From an uncultured Myxococcales bacterium (GTDB lineage Bacteria > Myxococcota_A > Polyangia > Polyangiales > Polyangiaceae): a stretch of 37,424 nucleotides of DNA. Each line of letters starts with the position of its first letter. The first letter of the stretch is position 1. The position numbers and the translations under genes were made by a program. The notes under the pieces are model-generated. The model saw only the letters and a list, made by a program, of their open reading frames with translations. It had not been told where the DNA came from and searched no databases. The stretch lies in the NCBI GenBank assembly GCA_937949945.1, contig CALFEQ010000145.1:1-37424 (forward strand). The letters are read 5' to 3'. This document shows positions 25,154-31,690 of this stretch, one piece after another.

Positions 25154-25713
25154 AGCCGCACCTTGATCGTCAGCTCACCCGTCTCCGCGTCCTCGTGCAG
25201 CTCCTGGATTTCGCCGAGCCGCTTCGCCTTCTCCTTCAGCGCTTCGGCGGTCACCTTCGCGACCACGGCATCCAGCTCGCGACGCAGATCGCCGAGCCTC
25301 TCCTCCAGCTTCTTCGTGACGGCCTCCCTCTCGCGCTTCTCGGCAGCGGCCGCCTCTTGCTCCACCTGACGGTCGACGAGCGCCTGCTCCTCCTTCCTGC
25401 GCCTCTCGAGCTGCTCCTCGATGACGTTCGTCGTCTTCTCCCTCTCGACCCGAATCTTCCGGGTCGCCTCCGCCGTGACGCTGACCGTGCCGGTGGACAC
25501 GTCCACCTCGACGACGATGCCGTCGTCTTCCGCGCGGCGTGCGATGGCGCCGTCGCGAACGAAGCCACGCCGGACGAGCTCCTGGGCGAGGATCTCCGCC
25601 TGTTGCTCCTTGGGGAGAATCGGGAGGAGCTCGAGGGTCGTGCACACGCCGTCCTCCACGTGCACGACGCGGCTGACGGAGCCCTTCACGGTGATTCGAT
25701 ATGCGCGGCTCAC
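25150..25713 (-). CDS. Coiled-coil ternary-system protein (187 aa)
   Basis: The N-terminal ~95 residues are beta-rich (SRAYRITVKGSVSRVVHVED, GIVVEVDVSTGTVSVTAEA). They are followed by a long Glu/Lys/Arg coiled coil (~100-165, RVEREKTTNVIEEQLERRRK) and a terminal strand ETGELTIKVRL. The first half recalls the small DUF1257/DUF2997-type proteins found beside AAA ATPases, but I cannot confirm this. GTG 25713 has AGAGGAG just upstream. It is the first gene of the likely FtsH-small-large-MoxR operon, and its TGA overlaps the FtsH GTG by 4 bp. It probably serves as an adaptor or substrate-tethering partner of the protease; this is inferred from position only. Confidence 0.8.
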   Translation of the reverse strand: MSRAYRITVKGSVSRVVHVEDGVCTTLELLPILPKEQQAEILAQELVRRGFVRDGAIARRAEDDGIVVEVDVSTGTVSVTAEATRKIRVEREKTTNVIEEQLERRRKEEQALVDRQVEQEAAAAEKREREAVTKKLEERLGDLRRELDAVVAKVTAEALKEKAKRLGEIQELHEDAETGELTIKVRL

Positions 25714-25770
25714 TTGGCTCCTCTCGGCTCTCGGCTCGAATTCCGACCCGCGGAGCGCGTTGGGCGGCGC

Positions 25771-25798
25771 TCCGACGGTGAGACATCTTTTCCGACGG
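25771..25798. promoter_or_regulatory. Direct repeat upstream of the FtsH operon
   Basis: TCCGACGG occurs at 25771-25778 and again at 25791-25798, exactly 20 bp apart, about two helical turns, 58-85 bp upstream of the first operon gene. Spacing on one face of the helix fits a protein-binding site. No matching -35/-10 pair can be named with confidence. Confidence 0.3.
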
Positions 25799-26049
25799 AT
25801 CGACACTCGGCAACTCGGATCGAGCGCGATCGGACGTGGCGGCGAGCCGACACGCGGCACGTCGCGCGACGTCGCGCGTCGAGCCTGTCGGAGCCGCAGA
25901 TGCAGGTCGGCGCGCCGCACGAGCGCGCCACGAGCGTCGTGGAGAGGGTGGCAGCGTGCGATCGAGCCGCACGACGATTCGTCGCGACGGCCCCCTTGCG
26001 CGAGTCGAGGGACGTGTCCAAGTTCACCGCCACGCCCGTGACGGGCGAA

Positions 26050-26115
26050 GCCAGCGATGCCCGAGCGGGCGCGCGCTCTCGGAGCGCGATAGCGGGTGCG
26101 ACTCCCTCCGCTGGC
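26050..26115 (+). other. 66-nt tRNA-like cloverleaf
   Basis: The segment can form a complete small cloverleaf. It has a perfect 7-bp acceptor stem (GCCAGCG/CGCTGGC), a 4-bp D stem (GCCC/GGGC) with only a GAGC loop, a perfect 5-bp anticodon stem (CGCGC/GCGCG) with loop TCTCGGA, and a T arm GCGGG/CCCTC (one mismatch) with loop TGCGACT. It departs from a functional tRNA in the tiny D loop, the lack of U33, the altered TTC and the absence of CCA. It could be a decayed tRNA or a tRNA-like RNA. GC-rich sequence also makes chance stems more likely. Confidence 0.4.
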
Positions 26116-26118
26116 GCC

Positions 26119-26135
26119 GTGGGTTCGATTCCCAC
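26119..26135 (+). other. Orphan tRNA T-arm
   Basis: GTGGG-TTCGATT-CCCAC is a perfect T stem-loop, identical in all 17 bases to the T-arm at 26286-26302. No acceptor partner for the following GAAGCAG is visible within 100 bp on either side, so it looks like a fragment of a lost tRNA gene. Confidence 0.6.
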
Positions 26136-26280
26136 GAAGCAGCTCGAACGACGCGCGCGCATCGCGCTCGACGACGACAATCGGCTCTCCGATCTCGGCG
26201 CTCGGCGCGAGGTCCGTGACGCGTTTCGTCTCGCGCTCGCTTGCTGGTGCCGGCCGCTCGCCGAAATCGAGCACACCTAG

Positions 26281-26313
26281 AGGTCGTGGGTTCGATTCCC
26301 ACCGAGTCCTCCA
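26281..26313 (+). tRNA. tRNA 3' half (upstream part of a permuted or broken tRNA)
   Basis: The segment has a variable loop AGGTC, a T arm (GTGGG/CCCAC, loop TTCGATT), acceptor strand CGAGTCC, discriminator T and an encoded CCA. It is the complete 3' half of a class I tRNA. The acceptor strand pairs over all seven positions (one G-U) with GGGCTCG at 26321-26327, the start of the 5' half 7 bp downstream. A conventional 5' half directly upstream (26233-26272) is much poorer: it has an acceptor mismatch, no U33 and a 4-nt D loop. Confidence 0.7.
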
Positions 26314-26320
26314 GCAAACA

Positions 26321-26362
26321 GGGCTCGTAGCTCAGGGGAAGAGCACCAGGCTATTAACCTGG
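26321..26362 (+). tRNA. tRNA 5' half with anticodon ATT (Asn-like), downstream part of a permuted or broken tRNA
   Basis: The order is acceptor strand GGGCTCG, TA, D arm (GCTC-AGGGGAA-GAGC), A26, and anticodon arm CCAGG-CTATTAA-CCTGG with U33 and anticodon ATT. The following bases (AACCTTCACAC) do not lead to any T arm, so no 3' half follows. Joined to the segment at 26281-26313 it would give a full cloverleaf. A34 is unusual: normal bacterial tRNA-Asn has GTT. Asn-ATT genes are reported mainly from non-canonical tRNA arrays, as I recall. Confidence 0.7.
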
Positions 26363-26630
26363 AACCTTCACACACACCGCTCGACGGGGGAGCGGCGCCC
26401 TCTCGTGCGATCTTCGGATCGCCGAGGGTCGGACGCGTCCCGTGCACGAAGCGCCCCGCACGCAGCCGCGCGATCGTCCCTCGAAGACCATCTCGCGGCC
26501 CCGGCGAAGGCCCTCCGTGCGTGCGCCGTGACCGACTCGTCTCGAGGTGACTGCTTCGAGGCTGTCGCCTCTCGGGCTCCCTCCCCCGTCGCGCATCTTT
26601 CGTCGTCCTCCAACCACGAGGAGGCTTGCC

Positions 26631-27746
26631 GTGCTTCGCATCATCCCGGTCGAACTGAACGAGCGCGTCGTCGTCACGCGCAACGGCCTGCCCGTCTGCG
26701 CGCTGGGCCCTGGCCTTCACTGGGTCTGGGGCTTCGGCCTCGCCGTGCGTCGCTGGTCCACGGACTCGATCGTCTTCGACATGCCGGCGGAGCTCCGCGC
26801 CGCGCTCCCGCAGGCCTGGTACGAGGAGGTCGTCCTCGGCCCCATGGAGCGCGCAGTCCTCTGGCACGACGGCCGCCCGAAGCTGTTCCTGCAGCCGGGA
26901 ACGCACCGCTTCTGGCGCCTCGACGACACGATGCACCTCCAGACGTTCTCGGTCCGCGAGCCGATGCCCGAGCTCACCGCGGAGCTCGCGGCGATCATGC
27001 CGCGTGACGCGTACGTCGACGTGGTCGTGCTCGAGCACGAGCGTGGGCTGCTCTACGTCCAGGGTCGCCTCGTGCGTACACTGGGCCCCGGACGGTACAC
27101 GTTCTGGAACACGCGCGAGTCGCCCGTCCGCGTCGACAAGGTCGACATGCGGTCGACGCAGCTCACCATCACGGGCCAGGAGCTCATGACGCGCGACAAG
27201 GTCACGCTCCGTCTCTCGCTGACGATCGAGTACGCGGTGGCGGAGCCGGCGGTGGCCGCGAGCGCGGTCACGAGCGTCCGCGACGCGGTCTACCTCATCG
27301 TGCAGCTCGGCGCGCGTCAGTTCGTCTCGGGCGTGACCCTGGACGAGCTGCTCACGAGCCGTGACGCAATGACGCGCTTCCTCGAGGAGGACGCGGGCGA
27401 GAAGGCGCGCCGTCTCGGCGTGCGCGTCGACCGCGTCGGCGTCAAGGACGTCATCCTGCCCGGCGAGATGAAGACGCTGCTGAACAAGGTCATCGAGGCC
27501 GAGAAGGAGGCCGCCGCGAACGTCATCCTCCGTCGCGAGGAGACGGCAGCGACGCGCTCGCTCGCCAACACCGCGAAGGTGATGGCCGAGCAGCCGATCC
27601 TTCTGCGTCTCAAGGAGCTCGAGTCGCTGAAGGAGATCGCCTCGAAGGTCCGTGAGCTCCGCATCGTCACGGGCGCCGACACGCTCGCCTCGCTGCTCCC
27701 GCGCGGTCTGCTCGGAGAGCCCGAGGCGAAACCGAGCGACGCCTGA
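26631..27746 (+). CDS. SPFH/band-7 domain (slipin-like) protein without membrane anchor
   Basis: This 371-aa protein belongs to the stomatin/slipin/SPFH group, which form ring or cage scaffolds. The SPFH part (~165-300) shows VDMRSTQLTITGQELMTRDKVTLRLSLTIEY and a helical stretch (ILPGEMKTLLNKVIEAEKEAAANVILRREE) that usually drives oligomerisation. The N-terminus has no hydrophobic anchor. Instead a motif of the type ERxxxxxxGxxxxxLxPGxHxxW occurs three times (11-33, 73-95, 137-159). The GTG at 26631 is preceded by GAGGAGG. It is divergent from the FtsH operon across the tRNA-like spacer. SPFH proteins commonly partner FtsH-type proteases (HflK/C with FtsH), so a link with the neighbouring protease is plausible. 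Confidence 0.92.
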   Translation: MLRIIPVELNERVVVTRNGLPVCALGPGLHWVWGFGLAVRRWSTDSIVFDMPAELRAALPQAWYEEVVLGPMERAVLWHDGRPKLFLQPGTHRFWRLDDTMHLQTFSVREPMPELTAELAAIMPRDAYVDVVVLEHERGLLYVQGRLVRTLGPGRYTFWNTRESPVRVDKVDMRSTQLTITGQELMTRDKVTLRLSLTIEYAVAEPAVAASAVTSVRDAVYLIVQLGARQFVSGVTLDELLTSRDAMTRFLEEDAGEKARRLGVRVDRVGVKDVILPGEMKTLLNKVIEAEKEAAANVILRREETAATRSLANTAKVMAEQPILLRLKELESLKEIASKVRELRIVTGADTLASLLPRGLLGEPEAKPSDA

Positions 27747-27811
27747 ACGAGCCGGAAACGCACCCGATGCGAAGGCTCCGGGGCCCGACGTCGGCCTCGG
27801 AGTCCTTCGCG

Positions 27812-28357
27812 CTATCCATACTGCCCTTCCCAGCCGTATCCGATGTCGAAGAGCAAGCGAGACTTGTCACCGAACGACCTGGCGATGGCGTTGATGTCGT
27901 CCCAGACGTCGCCGATCGCCTCGAGGATGTGGTAGCCCGCGTTCGCTCTACAGCGAAAGAGATCCTCGAAGTGCTTCAGGTGTGTCCGCATCTGAAAGAC
28001 GATGCGCATCGCCTTGACGATCTTCCGCATGCCGAGCTCGGTCAGGGCGATCATGTTCCGCCGCCGATCCCACTCCGCTTTCCCCTGCCTCTCGAGCCAC
28101 CCCATCTCGACGAGCCGTTTGATCATCTTGCTGACCGTGGACGGGTGCAGCCCCAGCTTCTTCCGGAGCGTCGCCTGATCCTCCCTGAACCCGTCGGGCC
28201 AGCGCCGTCCTACGGGCCTCGCGAGCGCGATGCGAATCGCGTACATCAAATCGAACCGCGCGGGCGTCATGCCCTTCACGCGCTTTTCGACCACGGATCT
28301 CCCGAATGCGACCCCGCTCAGGTGCGCCCTTTTGAGCTCGAACGTGATGGCGTGCAT
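27812..28357 (-). CDS. MarR-type winged-helix transcriptional regulator
   Basis: This 181-aa protein has a winged helix-turn-helix at ~70-135: DQATLRKKLGLHPSTVSKMI is the recognition unit and KRLVEMGWLERQGKAEWDRR the wing with its basic turn. NMIALTELGMRKI follows, as in MarR proteins. The flanking N- and C-terminal helices would form the dimer interface. The C-terminal third (HLKHFEDLFRCRANAGYHILE) is longer than typical. ATG 28357 follows GGGGCGGG. The gene is convergent with the SPFH gene and divergent from the unknown gene at 28584. The long inverted repeat at 28414-28455 in the shared promoter is a natural operator candidate. Confidence 0.85.
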   Translation of the reverse strand: MHAITFELKRAHLSGVAFGRSVVEKRVKGMTPARFDLMYAIRIALARPVGRRWPDGFREDQATLRKKLGLHPSTVSKMIKRLVEMGWLERQGKAEWDRRRNMIALTELGMRKIVKAMRIVFQMRTHLKHFEDLFRCRANAGYHILEAIGDVWDDINAIARSFGDKSRLLFDIGYGWEGQYG

Positions 28358-28413
28358 GCCCGCCCCGCAGCATGCGGCGTGCCGCCGTCCCCTCCCCCGA
28401 CGGCCCCAAAACA

Positions 28414-28455
28414 GGGGTCTCGAGATCTTTGGCAAACCAACGATCTCGAGCCCCC
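28414..28455. promoter_or_regulatory. Long inverted repeat in the divergent MarR promoter region
   Basis: The arms CTCGAGATC (28419-28427) and GATCTCGAG (28442-28450) are perfect complements. The symmetry continues inward (TTGG/CCAA around a CAAA loop) and outward (GGGG/CCCC) with one T-C mismatch at each step, giving 17 pairs. It lies 57-98 bp upstream of the MarR start and is a good operator candidate. The flanks (CCCCAAAA and ATTTGGGG) extend the symmetry further. Confidence 0.6.
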
Positions 28456-28496
28456 CGATTTGGGGTTCCCCCCCCGCCGTGGCCATACGTGGCGCT

Positions 28497-28510
28497 ATGG
28501 CCCGGGCCAT
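28497..28510. promoter_or_regulatory. 14-bp perfect palindrome
   Basis: ATGGCCCGGGCCAT reads the same on both strands. A related GGCCTGGGCC occurs 9 bp further on. It lies in the same divergent spacer, 74 bp before the next plus-strand gene, and may be a second regulator site. Confidence 0.4.
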
Positions 28511-28583
28511 GTTTCGGTGGCCTGGGCCAGGGTCCCGGAGTGAGGCTTCGAATGCGGCGGCGTGAACTGGAGCCGGCTCGAGG

Positions 28584-29834
28584 ATGAGGGCAGTGGAGGT
28601 GACGGCATCGACCGAACGGCTCGAGCCGGAGGAGATACGGCGCGCGTTCGCGGCTCGCCTGCGAGAGGAGGGGTTGACCGATTACAGGCTCGCCACGTTG
28701 CGGCGATGGGTCGACCGGCTGCCGGACGAGCGCGTCGCGGACGCGGTCGAGATGATCCTCGTCGGGCTGGATGCTCCGCGCAGGGCGCGTTGGGAGGTCC
28801 TTTGGGTGATCGAGCGGTCCTTCAAGCGGATGGACGCGATCGCTCGCGAAACGCGGCTCGCGTTCCTGCGGTGGGTGGTGGCCTCGCGCGCTGGTCGCGC
28901 GACCGTGGCGGCCCGGTTGCGCGAGCTCGAGCACACGCGGCCGGAGAAGCGCGAGGCATTCGTGGCGGCACTCACGAGGGCCGACGAGGGCTCGGCGCTC
29001 AGGGACGCCCATCGGCTGCCCACCGACACACGCAACGACTTCACGGAAGCACGTACCCGTTTCTCAGACACAACGACCGGTGCAGACGCGCGTCCCTTCC
29101 CTGCCAACGCTCATCCCATCCTCGTGGAGGGATGGAGGGCTGCGCCACCTCATGCTCGACCGCACGGGGAGGTCCATCGCGGGGAGCACCAGCCGTCGAT
29201 TGGACGCCGCGGATACGTTCACGTTGCCGCCTTCGCCGCTCGGAAGGTGGCTCATCTCGTTCCGCGCGGACGGCGCAAGGCTTTCGAGAGGCTGGTTCGC
29301 CTCGCGGAGGAGGCGGCCCGCAGCGGCACGGGCCGCAGCAAGATCGAGCGCGTGCTCGACGATGGGGCGTACGACGGAGCGCTCGACGTCGCACGCTCGG
29401 CATGCGCAGAGGCACGGGCGGTCTTCGGACGCTCTCCCGGACGCGTGGGGGTATCCGCGCGCGCGGCGGTCACGAGCGCTGTCGGGCTCTTGCTCCGGAC
29501 GGACGGGCACGAGGAGGTTCGAAGCTTCCTCGAGCAGCTCGACGCGGAGCTCCGGCGCCTCGACATCGAGCACGCCCTCGCGCTTCGGAGAAAGCAACCG
29601 ACCGCGCCAATCACCGGCGCCGTTCATCGTGGGATCGACGGCCAGGGCAGACCGGCGATTTGGATCGCTCGTCTCGGCGGTCGCGACGGTCGCGATCACG
29701 AGCTCGGCCTCCTCGTGAAGCACGGAAGGCTCTGGACATGGAGCGAAGGCGCCCACGACGACGTGCTCGCCATGGTCCCCGACGAGCACTTCGAGCGCGC
29801 CGTCATGGCCGCCAAGCGCGAGCTCCGGCCCTAG
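28584..29834 (+). CDS. Unknown protein; coding signal switches frame in the middle
   Basis: The annotated frame gives 416 aa. Residues ~1-140 are helical (RRAFAARLREEGLTDYRLAT, AVEMILVGLDAPRRARWEVL). Residues ~235-416 are a second region ending in PAIWIARLGGRDGRDHELGLL and VKHGRLWTWSEG. Between ~29080 and ~29280 this frame is rich in His/Arg/Pro with poor third positions. The +1 frame there reads well: GRWLISFRADGARL, preceded by a Ser/Thr/Leu-rich strand region. The real protein may carry two compensating frame changes, or the gene may be damaged. Its place between the MarR gene and the 379-aa gene hints at membership of the ternary-system locus. I do not recognise the family. Confidence 0.6.
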   Translation: MRAVEVTASTERLEPEEIRRAFAARLREEGLTDYRLATLRRWVDRLPDERVADAVEMILVGLDAPRRARWEVLWVIERSFKRMDAIARETRLAFLRWVVASRAGRATVAARLRELEHTRPEKREAFVAALTRADEGSALRDAHRLPTDTRNDFTEARTRFSDTTTGADARPFPANAHPILVEGWRAAPPHARPHGEVHRGEHQPSIGRRGYVHVAAFAARKVAHLVPRGRRKAFERLVRLAEEAARSGTGRSKIERVLDDGAYDGALDVARSACAEARAVFGRSPGRVGVSARAAVTSAVGLLLRTDGHEEVRSFLEQLDAELRRLDIEHALALRRKQPTAPITGAVHRGIDGQGRPAIWIARLGGRDGRDHELGLLVKHGRLWTWSEGAHDDVLAMVPDEHFERAVMAAKRELRP

Positions 29835-29852
29835 CGCTCGAGCCCTCCGGTG

Positions 29853-30992
29853 TCACGCGCCCGAAGGGGCTCGCCCGTCCGGGCCCGCGCCCGCCTCGGA
29901 TGCACGAGGCTTCCGCGCCGGCGCGTCCTCGAGCACGTCGAGCGACTCGAGCACGGAGACGACCGCTCGGGCGCGCGAGAAGCCGTCGCGTCCGAGCTTC
30001 TCCCACGACGAGAGCGTGGCCTGCGCTGCCTCGTAGCCGTCGTCGATGAAGCGCACGAGCGCGAGCTCTTCGTACGCCCTCCCCAGTCGCGCCGCCGCGC
30101 GGAACAAGGAGCCCGCGCCACGGACGGCCTCCGACCGGGCGCGCAGCGTACCCTCACGACGGACGCGCGGCGCCGCGCGCGCCGCGATCTCGCGCGCGTT
30201 CGCGCCCGCCGGGAGCGCGTCCGCCGCGGCATCGACGAGGAACGTCACCAGATCCCACCGGGCGAGCGCCTCGACCTCGTCGAGGTACGCTTCGAGGACC
30301 GCGCGCTCGAACGTCCCCACACGCGTCGCCAACGCGGCGTCGACGACGTCGCGCGCATCCCAGCGCGCCGACGCCGCCCATCGCCGCGCGAGATCCCACT
30401 CGAGGCACTCGACGATCGTGCGGCGGTCCTCCGTCGCAAGAACGCCCTCGAGCACCGGCTTCTCCGCGTCCGGTCCGTGACGCGCGAGCGACCTCGCGAA
30501 GCCGAGCCACGTCAGCCTCGTTCGCAGGCCCGGCGACGCCGCCACCGCGCGCTCGAGAGGGCTGCCTTCGACGAGACGCAACGCGAGGTAGGCGCACAGC
30601 TCGTCACCGAGCGTCCGCGCGACTTGCTCGAAGCGCGCGCCGTCTTCGCCGAGAGGGACCACCGTGAGCCACCGCACGAGCTCGAACGTGTACGGGCTGA
30701 ACGCGATCGCCGGCGCTGGACGCACCTCGAACACGCGCGCGGGTGCAATCCCGGCACCGCCCACGCCCGGGCGGAGGCGACGGCGCGCCCCGCCCAGTCG
30801 TACGAGCATCTGCACGACGCCCTTGGCGAGCGTGTCCTGCAGCACCGCCATCGCCGTCGGGCCCAGCTTCAGGACCGCGACCCGGCTGGCGAGCGTCGCC
30901 TCCACCGACGCGTAGGCCCTCGGCGACACGAGCGCTCGCGCGACGCTCAGCATCTCGGCCTCGTTGGGAGCTACACGCGCGACGGAGGTCAT
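29853..30992 (-). CDS. Unknown helical protein coupled to a radical-SAM gene (379 aa)
   Basis: This cytoplasmic protein is predicted mostly helical. It begins MTSVARVAPNEAEMLSVARAL and continues with YASVEATLASRVAVLKLGP, FSPYTFELVRWLTVVPLGED, then RWDARDVVDAALATRVGTFE. It ends in a disordered, Pro/Ala/Gly-rich tail after ~355. No catalytic motif is visible. ATG 30992 overlaps the TGA of the radical-SAM gene by 4 bp (ATGA), so the two proteins are made together. A role as substrate or partner of that enzyme is possible. Its style resembles accessory proteins of FtsH-vWA-MoxR loci, but I cannot name a domain. Confidence 0.75.
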   Translation of the reverse strand: MTSVARVAPNEAEMLSVARALVSPRAYASVEATLASRVAVLKLGPTAMAVLQDTLAKGVVQMLVRLGGARRRLRPGVGGAGIAPARVFEVRPAPAIAFSPYTFELVRWLTVVPLGEDGARFEQVARTLGDELCAYLALRLVEGSPLERAVAASPGLRTRLTWLGFARSLARHGPDAEKPVLEGVLATEDRRTIVECLEWDLARRWAASARWDARDVVDAALATRVGTFERAVLEAYLDEVEALARWDLVTFLVDAAADALPAGANAREIAARAAPRVRREGTLRARSEAVRGAGSLFRAAARLGRAYEELALVRFIDDGYEAAQATLSSWEKLGRDGFSRARAVVSVLESLDVLEDAPARKPRASEAGAGPDGRAPSGA

Positions 30993-31609
30993 GCCGTCCT
31001 TTTCGTCCGCCTGCTCGCGACGGCGGCAGCGAGGTCGGGCCATCCATTCACGACGACCTCGGGGCCGGTCTTTCCTCGCTTCAGCCGGATCTCGACGGTG
31101 TTCTCCGCGTGAAGGCGCGGATCGCTCGGGTCGTAGCGATCGGAGAGGAAATGCAGCACCTGGTTCTCCGAGCCGATCCACCGGCGACGTCGCTCCGGCC
31201 GATCCCGCTCGTAGCGGCCGTCGACGAGTAGATCGCACGCCGCGAGGAGCGCGCCGACGCCCGGCTCCCCTCGTCGCTTCTTGTCCTCGAGCTCCGCGAG
31301 CGTGAAGCCGCTGTACACCATCACGCTGAGGCCGCCCGCACGCACCGCCTCGGCGAGCTCGGCGGCGGCCTCCGCTTGCGCGAACGGCTCGCCGCCGAGG
31401 AGGCTCAGGCCTTCGATCCCCGGCGTCGAGAGGACGCGCGCCGCGAGATCCTGCGCCTCGACCCGCTCGCCGCCTTCGAATCGCAGCATCTCGGGGTTGC
31501 AGCAACCCGGGCACCGCAGCGGACAGCCCTGCACCCAGATCGCGAACCGCCGCCCGGGGCCCTCCGCCTCCGTGTCGTCGACGATCTGCGCCACCACGAG
31601 CGAAGCCAC
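30989..31609 (-). CDS. Radical SAM protein, NrdG/PFL-activase-like
   Basis: This 206-aa radical SAM enzyme carries the cluster motif QGCPLRCPGCCNPE with Cys29, Cys33 and Cys36 (CxxxCxxC) holding a 4Fe-4S cluster. LSLLGGEPFAQAEAA, the usual SAM-binding GGEP, follows. LSVMVYSGFTLAELED completes the NrdG-like core. Length and order match anaerobic activating enzymes of the NrdG class, but there is no nrdD or pfl nearby. The C-terminal part (GSENQVLHFLSDRYD, ENTVEIRLKRGKTGPEVVVNGWPDL) is different from NrdG. GTG 31609 has only a weak Shine-Dalgarno. The target is unknown; the coupled 379-aa protein is the obvious candidate. Confidence 0.88.
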   Translation of the reverse strand: MASLVVAQIVDDTEAEGPGRRFAIWVQGCPLRCPGCCNPEMLRFEGGERVEAQDLAARVLSTPGIEGLSLLGGEPFAQAEAAAELAEAVRAGGLSVMVYSGFTLAELEDKKRRGEPGVGALLAACDLLVDGRYERDRPERRRRWIGSENQVLHFLSDRYDPSDPRLHAENTVEIRLKRGKTGPEVVVNGWPDLAAAVASRRTKRTA

Positions 31610-31690
31610 CGAACGAAGGTAAGCGCCTCTGCCCCGCCGGTCGAGAGCGGCTGCGCACGCACTGGGGAAACGGGACGGCCCGCTCGGACG

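Larger units (their letters stand above)
25714..26630. other. 0.9-kb spacer without protein genes, containing tRNA-like sequences
   Basis: No protein gene is supported between the divergent coiled-coil and SPFH genes. The left part (25714-26040) holds the FtsH operon promoter and direct repeats. The middle (26050-26366) holds a cloverleaf-like sequence, an orphan T-arm and two tRNA halves in permuted order. The right part (26371-26630) has no feature that I can see other than the Shine-Dalgarno GAGGAGG of the SPFH gene. Confidence 0.7.

Noticed and set aside
26233..26313. Conventional tRNA-Phe-like gene (anticodon loop CCGAAAT) using the 3' half at 26281
   Set aside because: One acceptor mismatch, a 4-nt D loop, no U33 and an over-long variable region; the downstream 5' half pairs far better.
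28562..30049. Plus-strand 495-codon frame across the unknown gene
   Set aside because: Arg/Gly-rich shadow frame with poor codon bias that continues into the antisense of the next gene.
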